Assembly (NCBI GenBank): GCA_964036045.1
Contig: OZ038383.1
Coordinates: forward strand, 11,548,430 to 11,612,429
DNA: 64,000 bases
Reading direction: 5' to 3'
DNA from: Eutreptiella sp. 'Long Island Sound 2002'
Taxonomy: Eukaryota; Euglenozoa; Euglenophyceae; Eutreptiales; Eutreptiaceae
In this document: positions 1-11,815 of the stretch, piece after piece
Layout of the letters: the number at the start of each line of letters is the position of its first letter
Position numbering within the stretch: position 1 is the first letter of the stretch
Made by a program: the position numbers and the translations under genes
The notes under the pieces: generated by a model
What the model saw: the letters and a program-made list of their open reading frames with translations, nothing else
Told to the model about the DNA's origin: nothing
The model's database searches: none

Positions 1-3000
1 CACTGCCATCTTTTCTTCTGGGTGTGCCACGCTGGGATTCATGAAGTTTCGTGGCCCATCCTTCGTCAGTGAGAAGCTGAGAGACTTCCCACTTCGCACG
101 CAGCTCATGCCGCCAAGTGGAGTGCTGTGTGCAGCTGCGACGAAACCACCAGGACCGCAGTTCACACTGCACAATTGTGAACCCCCCCCCCCCGCGGCTC
201 CTTTGTGGCCCCTTCCACCCATTTTTCAGCCATGGTGGTCACAAGCTGCAGGATGTGAGAGCAACGTGACCATTCACTATGCCTGGCAGATTCATGACCG
301 GGTGAGAATGCTGAGTGCCAAAAAGCCCCCCATTGTAAACCCCCCCCCACTCAATTTTTTTTGGGCGGTTTGGTTAGGTTTGGGGTGGGGTTCTTTTTGG
401 TACATTTTTGGGTTTTTTTGGTAGAAATTTTGGGGCTTTGGGGGGTTTTTCGGTTTTGGTAAGATTTTTGGGGTTCTTTTGGTAAGAGTTGGGTCTTTTT
501 TTTGATAAAGTCTGGGAAGTTTGTTCGGGAATCTTTGGGAGGTTTTCCAGGCATACATTTAGGCTACGTGGTTTTTGCCTTGTGAGGGGCAGGGGGTCAT
601 GGGTCCCTAAAAATTTTCATTCATCCCCACCAAGCCACCAACTAATGGGTCCCAAGCTAAGTAAGTAGGGGGTATGAAGGCATATCCGGTCATATGCATC
701 CCTCCACCACCCAAGAGTGCTGCCCAGAGCATTCCAGTGGAAAGTGGTGAGCATGTGCAAGAGTTCAAGGTCAAGTGGAGCAAGACCAAGAAATTTTACA
801 CCGAGGCGGTCAAGGAGTAGGTCTCGGTACATTGGCAGCCCTTTGAACGCTTCTTGTGCTTCTTTCGTTTTATGATGCAATTTCTGTGCCTGCAAATGTG
901 CGTGTACGGTGGTAGTGCGGTTCCCCAGGGGGGGTGGGGGACCGTCACTTGGCAACCGTCCCCCAGGGGGTGGCGGGGGGACCGTCTTCCCTGGGGTGGG
1001 ATGGGACAAGGGGGGGGAGTATTCAGAATGGTAAAAAATCACCGTGAGGCCAAGGGTGGATGGGGTAGAATGATGATTGCAGCCCCAAATGGGTCACTTG
1101 CAGCCTAATATCCCACCCCTGTGGCACAGGTGAAGGCATTGCACGATGCTTGCTCAGTTTTGCCGTACTCACAAAATGTTCATTGCATCTGTCTTCTGCT
1201 TCACAAACCTTTTCTCCACACACTAGTCCTGCAACCCAGATTCATCTTTTGCCTGTTTTGGCATCAATTAGCCCGCCGCCCTGCAGGAATGCTCCACAAG
1301 AGCCGCAATTGCTACAAACCAGATTCACAGTGCAACTGCATCATTTTTCAAGGATGCACCGGCTTGCCAAACTGTATCAATGTTGTGGTGCTTCTGCACT
1401 GGATGTTCTCGAGCTATGTATACATGTGCCACTCTAAGGCCAACAATGCATTGACATTCTGTTTCTTATCTTATAAAAGGTGCACATAGACAGCACATGC
1501 AACATCAGTCACCGCCGATAGTTCAATGGTTTGAATTACCAATGAACAGCGCTGGTCAACAACAGTGCAATGTCAATTTCACCCGTCCCTTGGAATGTGG
1601 TACTGGATCGGATTGGGTAGCACCTCTGTCTCCTTCTTCTGCCTGCCTCATCCAGCGCATTTGTCTTGACCATATGGTCCCCACGTATGCCAGGAGGTCC
1701 AAATGCGGTGTCTGCAAATGACTATGGTACAACTGAGCACGGGCAAACCGTGGTTCTTAAATCTCGTCCATCCCCACAAAGCAAACTGTCTCAAAATGCG
1801 AGGTGGTGGAGGCAGGGGTAGTCAGGCATGTACGCAAGAGGACTGCAACACAACTTTGGGGGCATGCCATATGACACGATGGGCCAAGGACCTTACTCGG
1901 AGGTAGAAACCGGGACCAAATGGACCTGCACATTCTGAAGGTCACATCAGCAGCGAGGTGCTTGTGAAATGGACTCCTGGAGGACAAGCTCTTCAACTCC
2001 AAAGTCAACTCTTGTGGTTCTTGGGACCAATCATGTTTTTGAGGACGATGAGGGCAAGTCCTTTTATCCACTTGTTCTCATTAATAAAGGCCAATCCCAA
2101 AATGCAGTGGAAAGGCGTCAATGTCGAAGACCATGCAAACTACTAGAAACCCATACTTCGTGATACTAGGGGCATCATTGTTGTTTGACAACAGGTTTTT
2201 GATGCTTCTCCGGCATCGGGGTATGGCATATTTGGGTTTTTACTCAGTTTCACCCATTTTCACCCCCTTTTACACGTTTGTTCCTTTGACGTATAGTTGC
2301 GAAGAGAGAGGCAAAGCCTAACAGCGAGGAGACTTGGTCCCTCATGCAATGTCAAACTGACTTGGTTCCATTGTTAGGTGGTGATGCATAGGCCGCAGCT
2401 ATGCACATCCCCTTGTTGGGGACCCCCTCGTGTCCTTAGACCTCTTTTGCTACTTGTTATGGAGTTGACAATGGGTGACAACGTGTTCTACTCGACTTGG
2501 CTAAAGTTCCCGTGAAGATGGGGGAGCAGGACTCTCGGTGCGTGCACCATGCATCATTTTTATTTAGATACTTTCCCAGATACCACTGTTCTGCTTTGTT
2601 GTTGCCCCATAAGGTGCCGTGTGGTGAGTTGGTTCCCGATTTTGGTGGCGCCCTCGGTTGTTGCATTGGAAGGCTTTCCTGATTTTGGAGACAGCACCTT
2701 TTTGTCTAAGGTGGCCAACAAGGCTGTAGCGCATATTGATGCAGTCATTGCGCACAATCCTGAGCAGTGGAAATTCTAGAAGCAGGTCCGCATTCTCAAT
2801 CCTGCCAATCTGGGTGAGATGCGCCATAATATGCGGGAACTGCACTTTCCCATGGGAGATGGTGCTCTTCAAGATGAGGACACCAGTATTGCCAAGTGGA
2901 GAACACCACCATTGACAGCCCTAAGGTATTGGCTGCATTTTGGCCCCGTTGTGGGGTACTTGATGCTACTTGATGCTCTTGGTTTGGGATCAACATGTGT

Positions 3001-3260
3001 TGCATTGCCCTTGGGTGTTGCTTTTTTTGCAATTTTTTTTCGCTTTTTTGCTTTGTGCTTTTTGACATCCCAATGTTGCGCTTTCTTCCCCCCCCCCTGC
3101 TTTGGAAAAGGGATATTTGTAAAAGCGGGATAGCACTGCAGGTGTCTTTTCTTCCATTTTTGCACTATGGATTCCGGCGGTGTGTTCCTGTCCAAGCACT
3201 GAGAGATGTCTCCTGTCTCCTCCTGTGGTGTCAGCTGCCCTACCAGGCAACCTCTTGCTG
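1..3260. other. Left flank, no gene recognised
   Basis: I see no convincing gene here. Open frames are short (up to about 140 codons), overlap on both strands and are rich in homopolymer residues. Notable composition: a T/G-rich stretch at about 340-560 and long C or G runs near 181-194, 930 and 1,010. The + frame through about 2,550-2,960 looks mildly protein-like but has stops and no domain I know. A TATAAAAG string occurs at about 1,474 with no gene behind it. Confidence 0.3.
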
Positions 3261-3275
3261 CTTGCACTTTCTCAG
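3261..3275 (+). promoter_or_regulatory. Candidate splice acceptor before the LRR gene
   Basis: A pyrimidine-rich tract ends in ctttctcag about 28 bases before the ATG at 3,301. It could be a cis-intron acceptor or a trans-splicing acceptor for the LRR mRNA. No matching donor was identified, so this is inference from one motif. Confidence 0.3.
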
Positions 3276-3300
3276 TCTGCATTTCTTCCCGGCACCAAAC

Positions 3301-5445
3301 ATGGGGTGCCGAATCTCTCAAGTTGTGCCCACTACTAAGTTGTCATGGCCATCCAGAGCCACCTCCCACTTCCTGAGCCTGCCTGCAGACATCTACCGCT
3401 GCATCGCGGACTTCACGGGCTCTCGAGCCCTCAGCTACGTGTGCCACAAGACGTGGTCCCTGCTGCAGCACTACAACCTCTCATGCCATGCAAACGGTGC
3501 CATGGGGCTCCTCAAGGTGCTGGGCCTCGGCCCCGTGGGCCTCGGCCCCGAGACCCATTCGCTCACCGTCACCTGTGGTGAGAACAACCCTGTAGCCCAC
3601 AGGGTGCTCCCGTGGAATAGGCTGTGCCATCTGGCGTCGCTGGCCCACCTGCGGCTGCAGCTCCAACGCAATTTCCTGGAGTGCCGCCACATGACCGCCC
3701 TGTCCGCCCTTGGGAGCTCCAGGAGCCTCACCCACCTGGACGTCGACCTTCAGGGCAACTCCGTGGGTGACTGGGGGGCGCAGGCCATCGCGAAGATCAG
3801 CGCGGCGCCCCGGCTGACCGCCGTCACATTGAACCTCCAGAACAACTTCGTGGGGGACGAGGGGGCCATGGCTCTTGCCGCGTTCAAGGACACGCCACTG
3901 CTCCGCACGCTGGACCTCAACCTGCAGAACAACCGCGTGCAGGAGGCTGGGGTCGAGAGGCTTGCCGCCATCCACAGCGCCCGGGCACTGCAGTCCCTGA
4001 CGCTGGACCTGTCCACCAACAACTTCGGCGACCCTGGGGCCCAGGCCCTCGTCGCCCTGCACACAATGCCCTGTTTGACCACCCTCTCGCTGAGCCTCAA
4101 GTGCAACCTGCTGATGACGGACACGTGCCTCGCCACGCTCTGCCGGTCGCTGTTGCAATGCTCTCTCCTCCGCAGTCTATCTCTGGGTCTTGGGGCCACG
4201 AACTTCGGGACGTCGGACGGCATGGTAGCCCTGCTCGGCCTCAAGCCCCCGCACTTGACGCACTTCCACTTGGATCTCGAGTTCGTGAGTCTTTGGACCG
4301 ACAGCCGCTTCTGCTTCCGCCCCATTGCCGGCCTCAGGGACATGCACAACCTCACGAGGCTCAGCCTGAACCTTCGCACCGCCTTCGACTCAGAGAGGGC
4401 AGTCGATCATGCGGAGATGATGCGCCTCGCCTCGCTCGCGCGCCTGCCTGCCTTGACTGCGGTCAACTTGGACTTGGGGCAGAATACCCTCACGAATCAT
4501 GCGGTGCACTGCCTCGCGGACTTCGGGGGCATGACCACGCTGCAGACCTTCCACGTGCGGCTGGACGGATGCAAGTTGGGCCGGGGCTCTGCGTACGCGC
4601 TTGCGTATCTGCGGTGGGGTCGCGCGCTCAGTGACGTATCCATCGATCTCCGATGGAACAGGCTGCACAATGACGACCTGTTCTCTCTGGCGCGTCTCGG
4701 CGAGGCCCCCAGCCTGACGAGTCTCCGGCTGCAGCTCGTCAGCTCGATGTTCGACATCACGTCTGCGGGCATGCAGTCCTTGGGCCAGCTGCAGCACTGC
4801 CCTACCCTCACGTCCCTCGACCTTGACATTTCGCAGCAGGACAAATTTCCATACCAGGTCCCCAAGCTGCAGGGCCTTGCTGGGCTGTTCAAGGCGTGCG
4901 CGATCACGTCCCTGGCCCTCGGCGTTGGACAATTCCATGCCAACAGCGTTGCCGACCTGACGGCTGCTATGGGGTGTGCCACAGCCCTCAAGTGCCTGTC
5001 TCTCGGGATGTACAACAGCGCGGTCAGGGACCCACACGTGGAGGAGCTTCTTGCTAAACTCAGGCAGTTGGGTTCACTGCAGAGCCTCGTGCTGGACCTG
5101 CGCAGTAATCATGTGGGGCCGCGAGGTGCGGGGGCGCTTGCCATGTTGAGGCTGGCGCCCGCCCTCAAGTCCCTCACTCTGGACCTGCAACGGAATTGTT
5201 TGGGCGATGAAGGAGCGCGCGCGCTCGCTGCTCTGGCAGAAAGCCAGAGGCTGACCGCTCTCTCTCTGTGTATTGGCGCAAACGAAATAGAGGCAGCCGG
5301 CATGCGCGCCCTGTCGGCGCTGCTTGAGAACCCTGCCCTGACCAATTTGCAACTCTCCCCACGGCCTGAGCACAATTATGAACACAAGGGGCCCCCTCCC
5401 CGGTTTTCGCTGGTATTTCCAGCCGTCCCTGATACGGCTCCGTAG
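3301..5445 (+). CDS. F-box-like protein with RNI-type leucine-rich repeats
   Basis: Predicted protein of 714 aa. Residues about 20-60 resemble an F-box: a LSLPADIYRCIADF core followed by VCHKTW. After that come at least a dozen repeats of about 28-33 residues with the ribonuclease-inhibitor pattern, for example LTLDLQRNCLGDEGARALAA near the C-terminus. This architecture usually builds a curved substrate- or partner-binding scaffold, and with an F-box it would suggest an SCF ubiquitin-ligase adaptor; that role is inferred. The frame stays open upstream to 2,995, but that part has T-runs and non-coding composition. A polypyrimidine tract ending in CAG at about 3,261-3,272 just before the ATG at 3,301 could be a cis- or trans-splice acceptor. 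No intron is needed. No signal peptide or membrane segment is seen. The tail after the last repeat is Pro-rich. It is the only intact, GC-rich, codon-biased host gene in the window. Confidence 0.8.
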   Translation: MGCRISQVVPTTKLSWPSRATSHFLSLPADIYRCIADFTGSRALSYVCHKTWSLLQHYNLSCHANGAMGLLKVLGLGPVGLGPETHSLTVTCGENNPVAHRVLPWNRLCHLASLAHLRLQLQRNFLECRHMTALSALGSSRSLTHLDVDLQGNSVGDWGAQAIAKISAAPRLTAVTLNLQNNFVGDEGAMALAAFKDTPLLRTLDLNLQNNRVQEAGVERLAAIHSARALQSLTLDLSTNNFGDPGAQALVALHTMPCLTTLSLSLKCNLLMTDTCLATLCRSLLQCSLLRSLSLGLGATNFGTSDGMVALLGLKPPHLTHFHLDLEFVSLWTDSRFCFRPIAGLRDMHNLTRLSLNLRTAFDSERAVDHAEMMRLASLARLPALTAVNLDLGQNTLTNHAVHCLADFGGMTTLQTFHVRLDGCKLGRGSAYALAYLRWGRALSDVSIDLRWNRLHNDDLFSLARLGEAPSLTSLRLQLVSSMFDITSAGMQSLGQLQHCPTLTSLDLDISQQDKFPYQVPKLQGLAGLFKACAITSLALGVGQFHANSVADLTAAMGCATALKCLSLGMYNSAVRDPHVEELLAKLRQLGSLQSLVLDLRSNHVGPRGAGALAMLRLAPALKSLTLDLQRNCLGDEGARALAALAESQRLTALSLCIGANEIEAAGMRALSALLENPALTNLQLSPRPEHNYEHKGPPPRFSLVFPAVPDTAP

Positions 5446-5579
5446 GCTCCCACCCCACATTGTGAGCCTGACACCCTTGTCAGGATAACACGGGGCGTTG
5501 TTTCTGCAACTTCTGGACGACGGAATTGGCGGTTCCAAGGTTGCAGTTAAGCCCAAGTTGTGAATGTTTAGTAGAGTGT

Positions 5580-5766
5580 CAGGAGCTAACAGCAGCGCTT
5601 GGGCTGGGAACCAATCCAGACCTAAGAAGAAGGCTGTGGTGGGGCTGTTGCCATGTGTGCTTCAGGAGAGGGCAGGAGCCAACTTCAGCCCTGCGGCGGG
5701 GAGCCAGCCCAGGCCTAAGCAAAAGACTCTGGTGGGGCCGCTGCCTGAGTGCAGCCACCAGGAGAG
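5580..5766 (+). repeat. Two imperfect 93-bp tandem units
   Basis: Unit 1 (5,580-5,672) and unit 2 (5,673-5,766) both start with caggagc and end with caggagag. They share a ccnagncctaagnanaag core and a ggtggggc stretch. They lie just 3' of the LRR gene in sequence without a clear open frame. Confidence 0.6.
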
Positions 5767-7050
5767 AAATAAGTAGAGACTACTTGCAGCGATGAAGGGT
5801 AGTATGTGATCTGAGGGACATGAAGGGCAAAATGGCGCCGCAAAATGGCAGAGCAGGCAGGAATACCACAAGTATGTGTTTTGTGCGGATCCTATGAGGT
5901 TTGTGTAGCTGAGAGTCCGGGTTGGTTAAAGTGGTGAGCACAACCGAATGCTGGGTATTTCCGTTTAGTAAGCACCACCTGGGCTTGAAAGTGATATTCA
6001 AACTGCAGTACGGCTGTGACTCTGTAATGTGGGCCAGGCGCCGCAGTGCCTTCCGAGATTCCCGTTCTTGTCCAACAACGCGGCGAAGCCGCCCCCACCA
6101 GTTCTCAGTGTACCGCAAGGCGCCGCCGCCTCCATCGCCCCCGAAAGCGCCTTTGGGTGCTGAGCCAGGGTTGTTCATCACCGGCTCGAGGTGCCGGGTG
6201 CCGAAGCCGAAGGGGCCGTCTTTACCCGTTTGAGCAGGGCGGGTTTCCGTGGGAACCTCCGGACGCCACCGATGGGCGACGGAGTTGAGTGCTGCTTACA
6301 TCGACACTGAGACCGGCATGTGCCTCCCCCCAAGACCCGCACCTCCACCCAAGCCCCTGTGGACGAAGGATCCCTGCAAACCCACGTCCGCCACCACTTC
6401 AGGCATGGGGTGCAGCCCCCAGCTGCTCCAAATTTCTGGAACCAAACCCGGCGATGCCGAGTGACACTTGTTTGTTGTTGGGATGGGCCTCACTGCCCTG
6501 GTCTGCCATGTTATCCGCCCCTTGGCTCCCTTCAGCCCCAAGTGGGAGGGGGTCCAGATTACCCTGACCTCCCTCCTCAACCAGCGAGTCCCTGTGGCGT
6601 ACCTAACCGGACACCATGTGCCAGCCATGGCGCTGCCATTTTGTCGACCACTCCACTGTGTGCTGATGTACACAATCGAGCACCACTGCCGGGCGTTCCC
6701 TGTCAGCCTGAACCTGCAATGCATGCCACACCCCGCGTGAGTCGCCTCGACTATCCCCCCGCCCCCTTTTCAGACCAACGCCCCTGTCAGAACCACAAGA
6801 GGCGTTGTTTCTGTAAAGTGCAGGACCACAGAGTTTGATGGTTCCATTCTCTTGTTGTCGGTGAAGATCAAGTTTCTTCTGTGATTGGGGGCTGGAGCTG
6901 GCAATTTGGGATTGCTGGTGACTTTCATGCCACTTGCTGCCACATGTCTGGGTCTACAGGCGTGCAGGTCGTCATTCATGGACCGGGCACTGGGGTAGTG
7001 CCACTGCTTGTGTCTTCTGAGGGTGTGTGCTCTTGTCGGAACGACAGGAG

Positions 7051-8412
7051 CAGGGAACGTTTATAAGGAATTAAGTTAAGTGGGGGGGGGGGGGTCTGGG
7101 TGGGTGCCCCAGCCTGGGTGGGTGGGTGAAAAGTCTGGGACCCTCCCCCCTCTTAGAATTGTACTCTGGGTGGGTGGGTGTGTAGTCTAGGACCCCCCCT
7201 TTACTGTTAGTGTGACATGCCTGATGAACCATCATCCGTATGCCAACACCCCCATGACCCACCCCAGCCCCCTCAGCCACGAACCCGGTCAGAGAGAAGG
7301 TTCACTGGGAAGAAAGTGCAGTTGAAGTTGGATGCTTTTCTGCGCTTCTCAACCTGCCCGCCAGAAAAAGTGGCACACAGAGCCTGTTGCTGACTAACCG
7401 TCCCCCCCCTATCGCGTATGCATCTGATGTGCATCGCACCTTCGCCATATTATCAATGTGCCTGAACAGGGCCATCTGCCATGGCACTGCTATTTGATGT
7501 CCACGTCAGTAGTCATTGTTTTTTGTTTCGAATGCCTTTGGTTTGAGATTGTGTATGGTTGCCTTTGTTGTTGATGGTGTCATTTGGACTCCTAGCCTCT
7601 TCAAATGGTCTGCAAGCCCTTAGACCCACCCGCCCGCCCCACCCGAAGCAGTCCTTTGTTTTGTCAACTTCCATGGGCGATCATTCCCGGGCTGGGACCC
7701 TCACCGGCCCAGAATCAGAATGCCTTTGTCTGCCGATTTTGCGTGGGTGGGCAGAGGAACTGTCACGTTCCGTTTTGCAAATGTACCTGGAACGTAGGAT
7801 ATTGAGTCTCTCGCATGCGTTTGTTGGCTGGACAAGGGGGTATTATTGGTGCATTGCCGTGTACGTCAGCTTTCTTGCATCCATGGCACTCCACTGTACC
7901 CCGTATCATGCAGAACACTTCAGATTTTCGCAATTTTAGCCATGGATGTTGATTGTATTCACATGTACCCAGCTGGTACTGTTGTCAATTTTCAACAAAT
8001 TGGGGGCCGTGTTGCAGGCTGATGGTGCTTTTTTTTTTCTCGATTTCAAATGTGTTCAATAACCTGGACGGGAGGCACGGGATCTGCAACCAGATCTCGC
8101 AGTTAGTGCAATGGTAATGCAGCCGTATGCTGTGCTGGAAGTATGCGGTTCAATTCCCGGTTAGGGCACTATTTTTTAGCTCCGCCTTTTTTGCAAGGTT
8201 GGCGCTTTTTTTGCAAGCTTGGGAGCAGCGGTGACATGCATTTTGTCCTGCCATTGGTCGCTTTGCGTGTACCTGCCGTTCAGCGGAGAGCGCCTCAATC
8301 CCCCCCCTCAAATGTTTATAAGAGGGGGGGGGGTCTGGGTGGGTTGCTTGGTTTTGGGTGGGTGGGTGCCTCAAAACCCCAAAACCCCCCAGCCCCTTAT
8401 AAACATTCCCTG
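7051..8412. mobile_element. Non-autonomous hAT-like DNA transposon
   Basis: The ends are an 18-bp terminal inverted repeat: cagggaacgtttataagg at 7,051-7,068 and its complement, with one mismatch, at 8,395-8,412. An 8-bp target duplication, gacaggag, flanks both ends (7,043-7,050 and 8,413-8,420). An 8-bp TSD with TIRs beginning CAGGG is diagnostic of the hAT superfamily. The 1,362-bp interior has no transposase frame. It holds G-rich gggtctgggtggg tracts near both ends and a second internal atgtttataag copy at 8,312-8,322. It sits inside the minus-strand RNase H relic. Confidence 0.8.
8097..8177 (+). other. tRNA-like Pol III promoter segment
   Basis: An A-box match (tagtgcaatgg, 8,104-8,114) and a B-box match (ggttcaattcc, 8,147-8,157) have tRNA-like spacing, and a T6 run follows at 8,172-8,177. 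The D-arm can pair, but the acceptor and T stems do not pair well, so this is not a functional tRNA. A SINE head or tRNA relic carried inside the hAT-like element is the likely reading. Confidence 0.35.
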
Positions 8413-8629
8413 GACAGGAGGTGTTGTTTCCGTCATTTTCAGTGCTTTTGCCGCTTTTCTGGCAAGCGGGGGGAGGGGGTAACACTCTGCCGCTGATGTG
8501 TCGGCAATGGCACACAATTGCGTCCCAAGTTCTCCCTGAAAAACACACCATATCCCGCCTGCCGCCTCCTTTCCCTTTCTTTGCTGAGCCGTCAGTGTAT
8601 GCAATGGCCCAGCCCTCTGAAGACAAAAA

Positions 8630-11600
8630 CCGCCAACTGTTTAACTACATCATCCCGGTCGACACCCCATTTGAGTTCATTTGGGATGGCGCTTCCTTGC
8701 GCACCGTCGTCTGCATGGGTGTGACCAACGACCTCCCGTGGTGCGCCCTTGTTCCAGGGCCCCTTTCTCTGGTCGTTTCTGATGAAACATTGTGTTCGCA
8801 TACCAATTATGTAACGGTGTGTGAGATCCGTGAGATGTGTAACCAATTCTGGGTGCCCCTCTAACTAAACCACTAAACTGTCCCGCACCGGTCGCCCCCG
8901 AGCTGAACGTAACATCACATCGTATATGGCACGGTGCCTTAATTGCGGCCCACAATATTGCGCCGTGAGTACCCTGTGACGATGGCTCCAGTGCTTCTAG
9001 TCACAGAAGAACAGAAGAACTATGAAATGCATGTATAAAATGCAATCCAGTGATTCATCTCAGCCTTCAATCTTCACACCGCTGTCTTTTTCAACCTACA
9101 GTCATTGTGCCTCATGCACACTGGGAAGCCTACGGGCATGGCAGTCTCCCACTACATAACCTGGTTTCAGACTCAGCTAATCCACACTACGTGTCACATC
9201 CGCTACCACAGCCACTGTGGGCTCATCGTAGCACTGGGCAGCTCTGAACCTTGATTCCGAGAGGTTATCTCGAGTACTGTAAAGTGAGCAGGCTACGCCA
9301 GCTCATCTTGGTCTGAGCCAAAGAAAAAAGGATCGCTCCAGTTCTTCCAGTCTCAGTCGGCTCAGCTCCACATTGCCCCCCTCCTGACCCCCATTCAAGA
9401 GGGTGTGGGGGCTGGGGTGCGATTTCCCAGAGTATGTTCTGGTGCGGGCCATTCCTTGAAAACCAGCCTTTATGCCCAAGGCCTATGCTCCGTGAACATT
9501 TCCTGGTAAACTGATGTGAGTTCACCATGGGTATGTTTTATCCCTTTTGGAAAACTACATACAATGGCCTTTTATTGCAATTTGAGTTGGGCTTGTAACT
9601 CATTGATGTGTCAAAATGTCAGCCTGGAGTAAAAAAAACATTTCGGTCCCAGAGGCCCAGATGTTCTCCGTCCATGGGCCATTTATAACCACTCTGTTGT
9701 TTCCTGATGATAACAACAATTCCCAGAGCTCCCATTGACTCTGCTAGGACAGGAAAAATATTCCGGCCACAAGCTTAGGCTCATAAAAGCTTTCGTTTGG
9801 TCAAATTCCACTGCCAGTTCCACTGCCTTATTGGCATCTTGTGATAGGCTTCTGGATTGTAGTTATGCTTTAAGCTGCCATCCCTATTCAGTCCTAGCCC
9901 CCCCCCCCCCCCAATCTGTGTCCAACAAACGCAAACAGCACACCATGCCACATTTAGCGCAGCCCCAACACACCAACTACGGGGCTTCGCGAACGCGGAA
10001 ACGACACCAGCAAGAGCACCAGCCACAGCGGCCGACAGAAAGCAGCAACCCGACGCAACATGCGAAGGGAAGAACGGGTGACTGTGCAGGTCCCCGGAAA
10101 GGAACAACAACCAGACGGAATGTCACACAGGGGGAATGTATCTTGCGATAATGGTGGGCAAATTTGTAAAGAAGGATGTGGAGGAATGGTGTCCCTCGGC
10201 TACGAGACATGTGAGAAGCCTGGAATTAATGGCTTTTTCGAAGGCAAGTTGGAGGGGGATTGCGCAATGTGGGCAGAAGGAAGCATCATGGGGCGGAACA
10301 AAAAAGTGGTGTCCATAACACTGATAGTGGCACTGATGGGCACTGTGACGTGATTTGGGCCAAGGCAGGGCATGGGGTGTGGGGGTTGTGGCATGTTTTT
10401 GAGCACACCCTGTACCTAGGCCGTGATTTGATGGAGAACAGTGCTGTCCCATCAAATCTGTCCGTCCCGAAGGTGCCTGAGCTGGATTGGGCTGCCACAG
10501 CTGCCTGTGCCAAGAAGGGCCCCAAGCCCGGGGAGCATGTTCTGATTTTTCCGCATGAAGAGGGACCGCAACAAAGGCTTCTATCCCACGCCCCCCCCCC
10601 TTTGAACAGCGGATCACTTAACAGGCGACAACACACTTAGAACACACTAGGACAACCACAGCAACCAAGACCCAAAGGAGTGCTTGATCACGGTGACCGA
10701 GGTTGGTAGGACAGACAGTATGTGGTATGCAGGCATGCCAGCGCCGTTACATCGTTTTATCATTCAAGTTGCACTTTGGAGTTTGACTGTAGATACGTAT
10801 GCCAACCATGACGGATGAATACGTGGTATTTCATCTAGATTTGTCCATAGCATATCCCATTGAACACCAGAACGGATGCAGAGTGAATGATGATTGCGCC
10901 TTTGATAGTAATTGCCTTTGCATAGTAAGCGGCGTGGCGGGGGGGGCAAGGGAACCGTCACTTTCTGTTTCGCAAATTTATCCATGAGGTCGGATAATGA
11001 TCTTCTCCTGTGTGTTTGCTGGCTGGACAAGGTGGTGGTATTATTAGTGCATCGCAGTGCACTTCAGATTTCTCCCATGGTCAGGGTAAGGCACAAGGAG
11101 GCAAAACAAGTCAAACAAAATCAGTCAAAGGCGACGATGACGCATCTCTGCCATCAATAAAAGCTACGCCGCACGACGCGACGAGTCCAGATTGGGACTG
11201 ACCTCAGGGTGGGGAGACAGTTTCTGAGGTTAGACGAGAGAGAAACAGCGAAAATGAGACATTTTGGCCCAACAAACAACAAGTTCGCGTCGCTCACCCC
11301 TTGACGCGTCGACGCCGCTACACGTTGACTTGACGCCAAACTAACACATGTATGTACACACTGAGCGTTGCCCAGCACAATGGGCATATGACCCAAACTC
11401 AAAAGTGCTTCAGCGATATTATAAAAAATCGACAACCTACCCTCTCAGCTGAAAAATTGACTCTCACGGATCAGCGCCGGCTTGCTGCTGTACGATGCGG
11501 GTATCCTTTAAATTAATATTTCTATACCTAACACCATTAAACTCTCTAAAGATTAAGAGATCCAATCTCCAAATTTGACAAGAACACAGGCGACGGCAAC

Positions 11601-11815
11601 AATCCGCGCTCGTGCACATGGGCAGAAAAACGGGTTAGAAACATACATTTCTGGGCCTCGGAAAATCAGTGGATGTTAGCTCTGGCCCTTTGCTAGGTTA
11701 TTCTGCCCTATTGGCTGAAGGAAACGTGGCTTCTTAACCCTAGCGGGAGGGGTAGAGCCCTTCATACGCATCACCCAACCCTCTAAGAGGTTGCCGCAGC
11801 TCCAGCAAAGCAACT
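8630..11815. other. Stretch without a recognised gene
   Basis: Short overlapping frames only. A C-run lies at about 9,898-9,912. The segment 10,932-11,070 is a diverged relative of 7,739-7,880 inside the hAT-like element, sharing for example the string gctggctggacaagg. Nothing else could be assigned. Confidence 0.3.

Larger units (their letters stand above)
6296..8626 (-). pseudogene. Decayed LINE-type RNase H, split by a hAT-like element
   Basis: Three pieces of a ribonuclease H fold read on the minus strand in the right order. The first Asp motif AIAYTDGSAKKGK is at about 8,600-8,560. A TDN motif (LIFTDNKRM) is at about 6,870-6,850. The His motif (VIWTPSHLGLKG) is at about 6,565-6,530. In LINE polyproteins this domain follows the reverse transcriptase and removes RNA from the cDNA hybrid. 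The gap between motif 1 and the TDN motif is far too long and is explained by the inserted element at 7,051-8,412. Reading frames change between pieces, so it is a relic. No RT was recognised at higher coordinates on this strand. Confidence 0.5.

Noticed and set aside
1474-1481. TATAAAAG as a promoter
   Set aside because: A single motif with no supported gene downstream; expected by chance in this composition.
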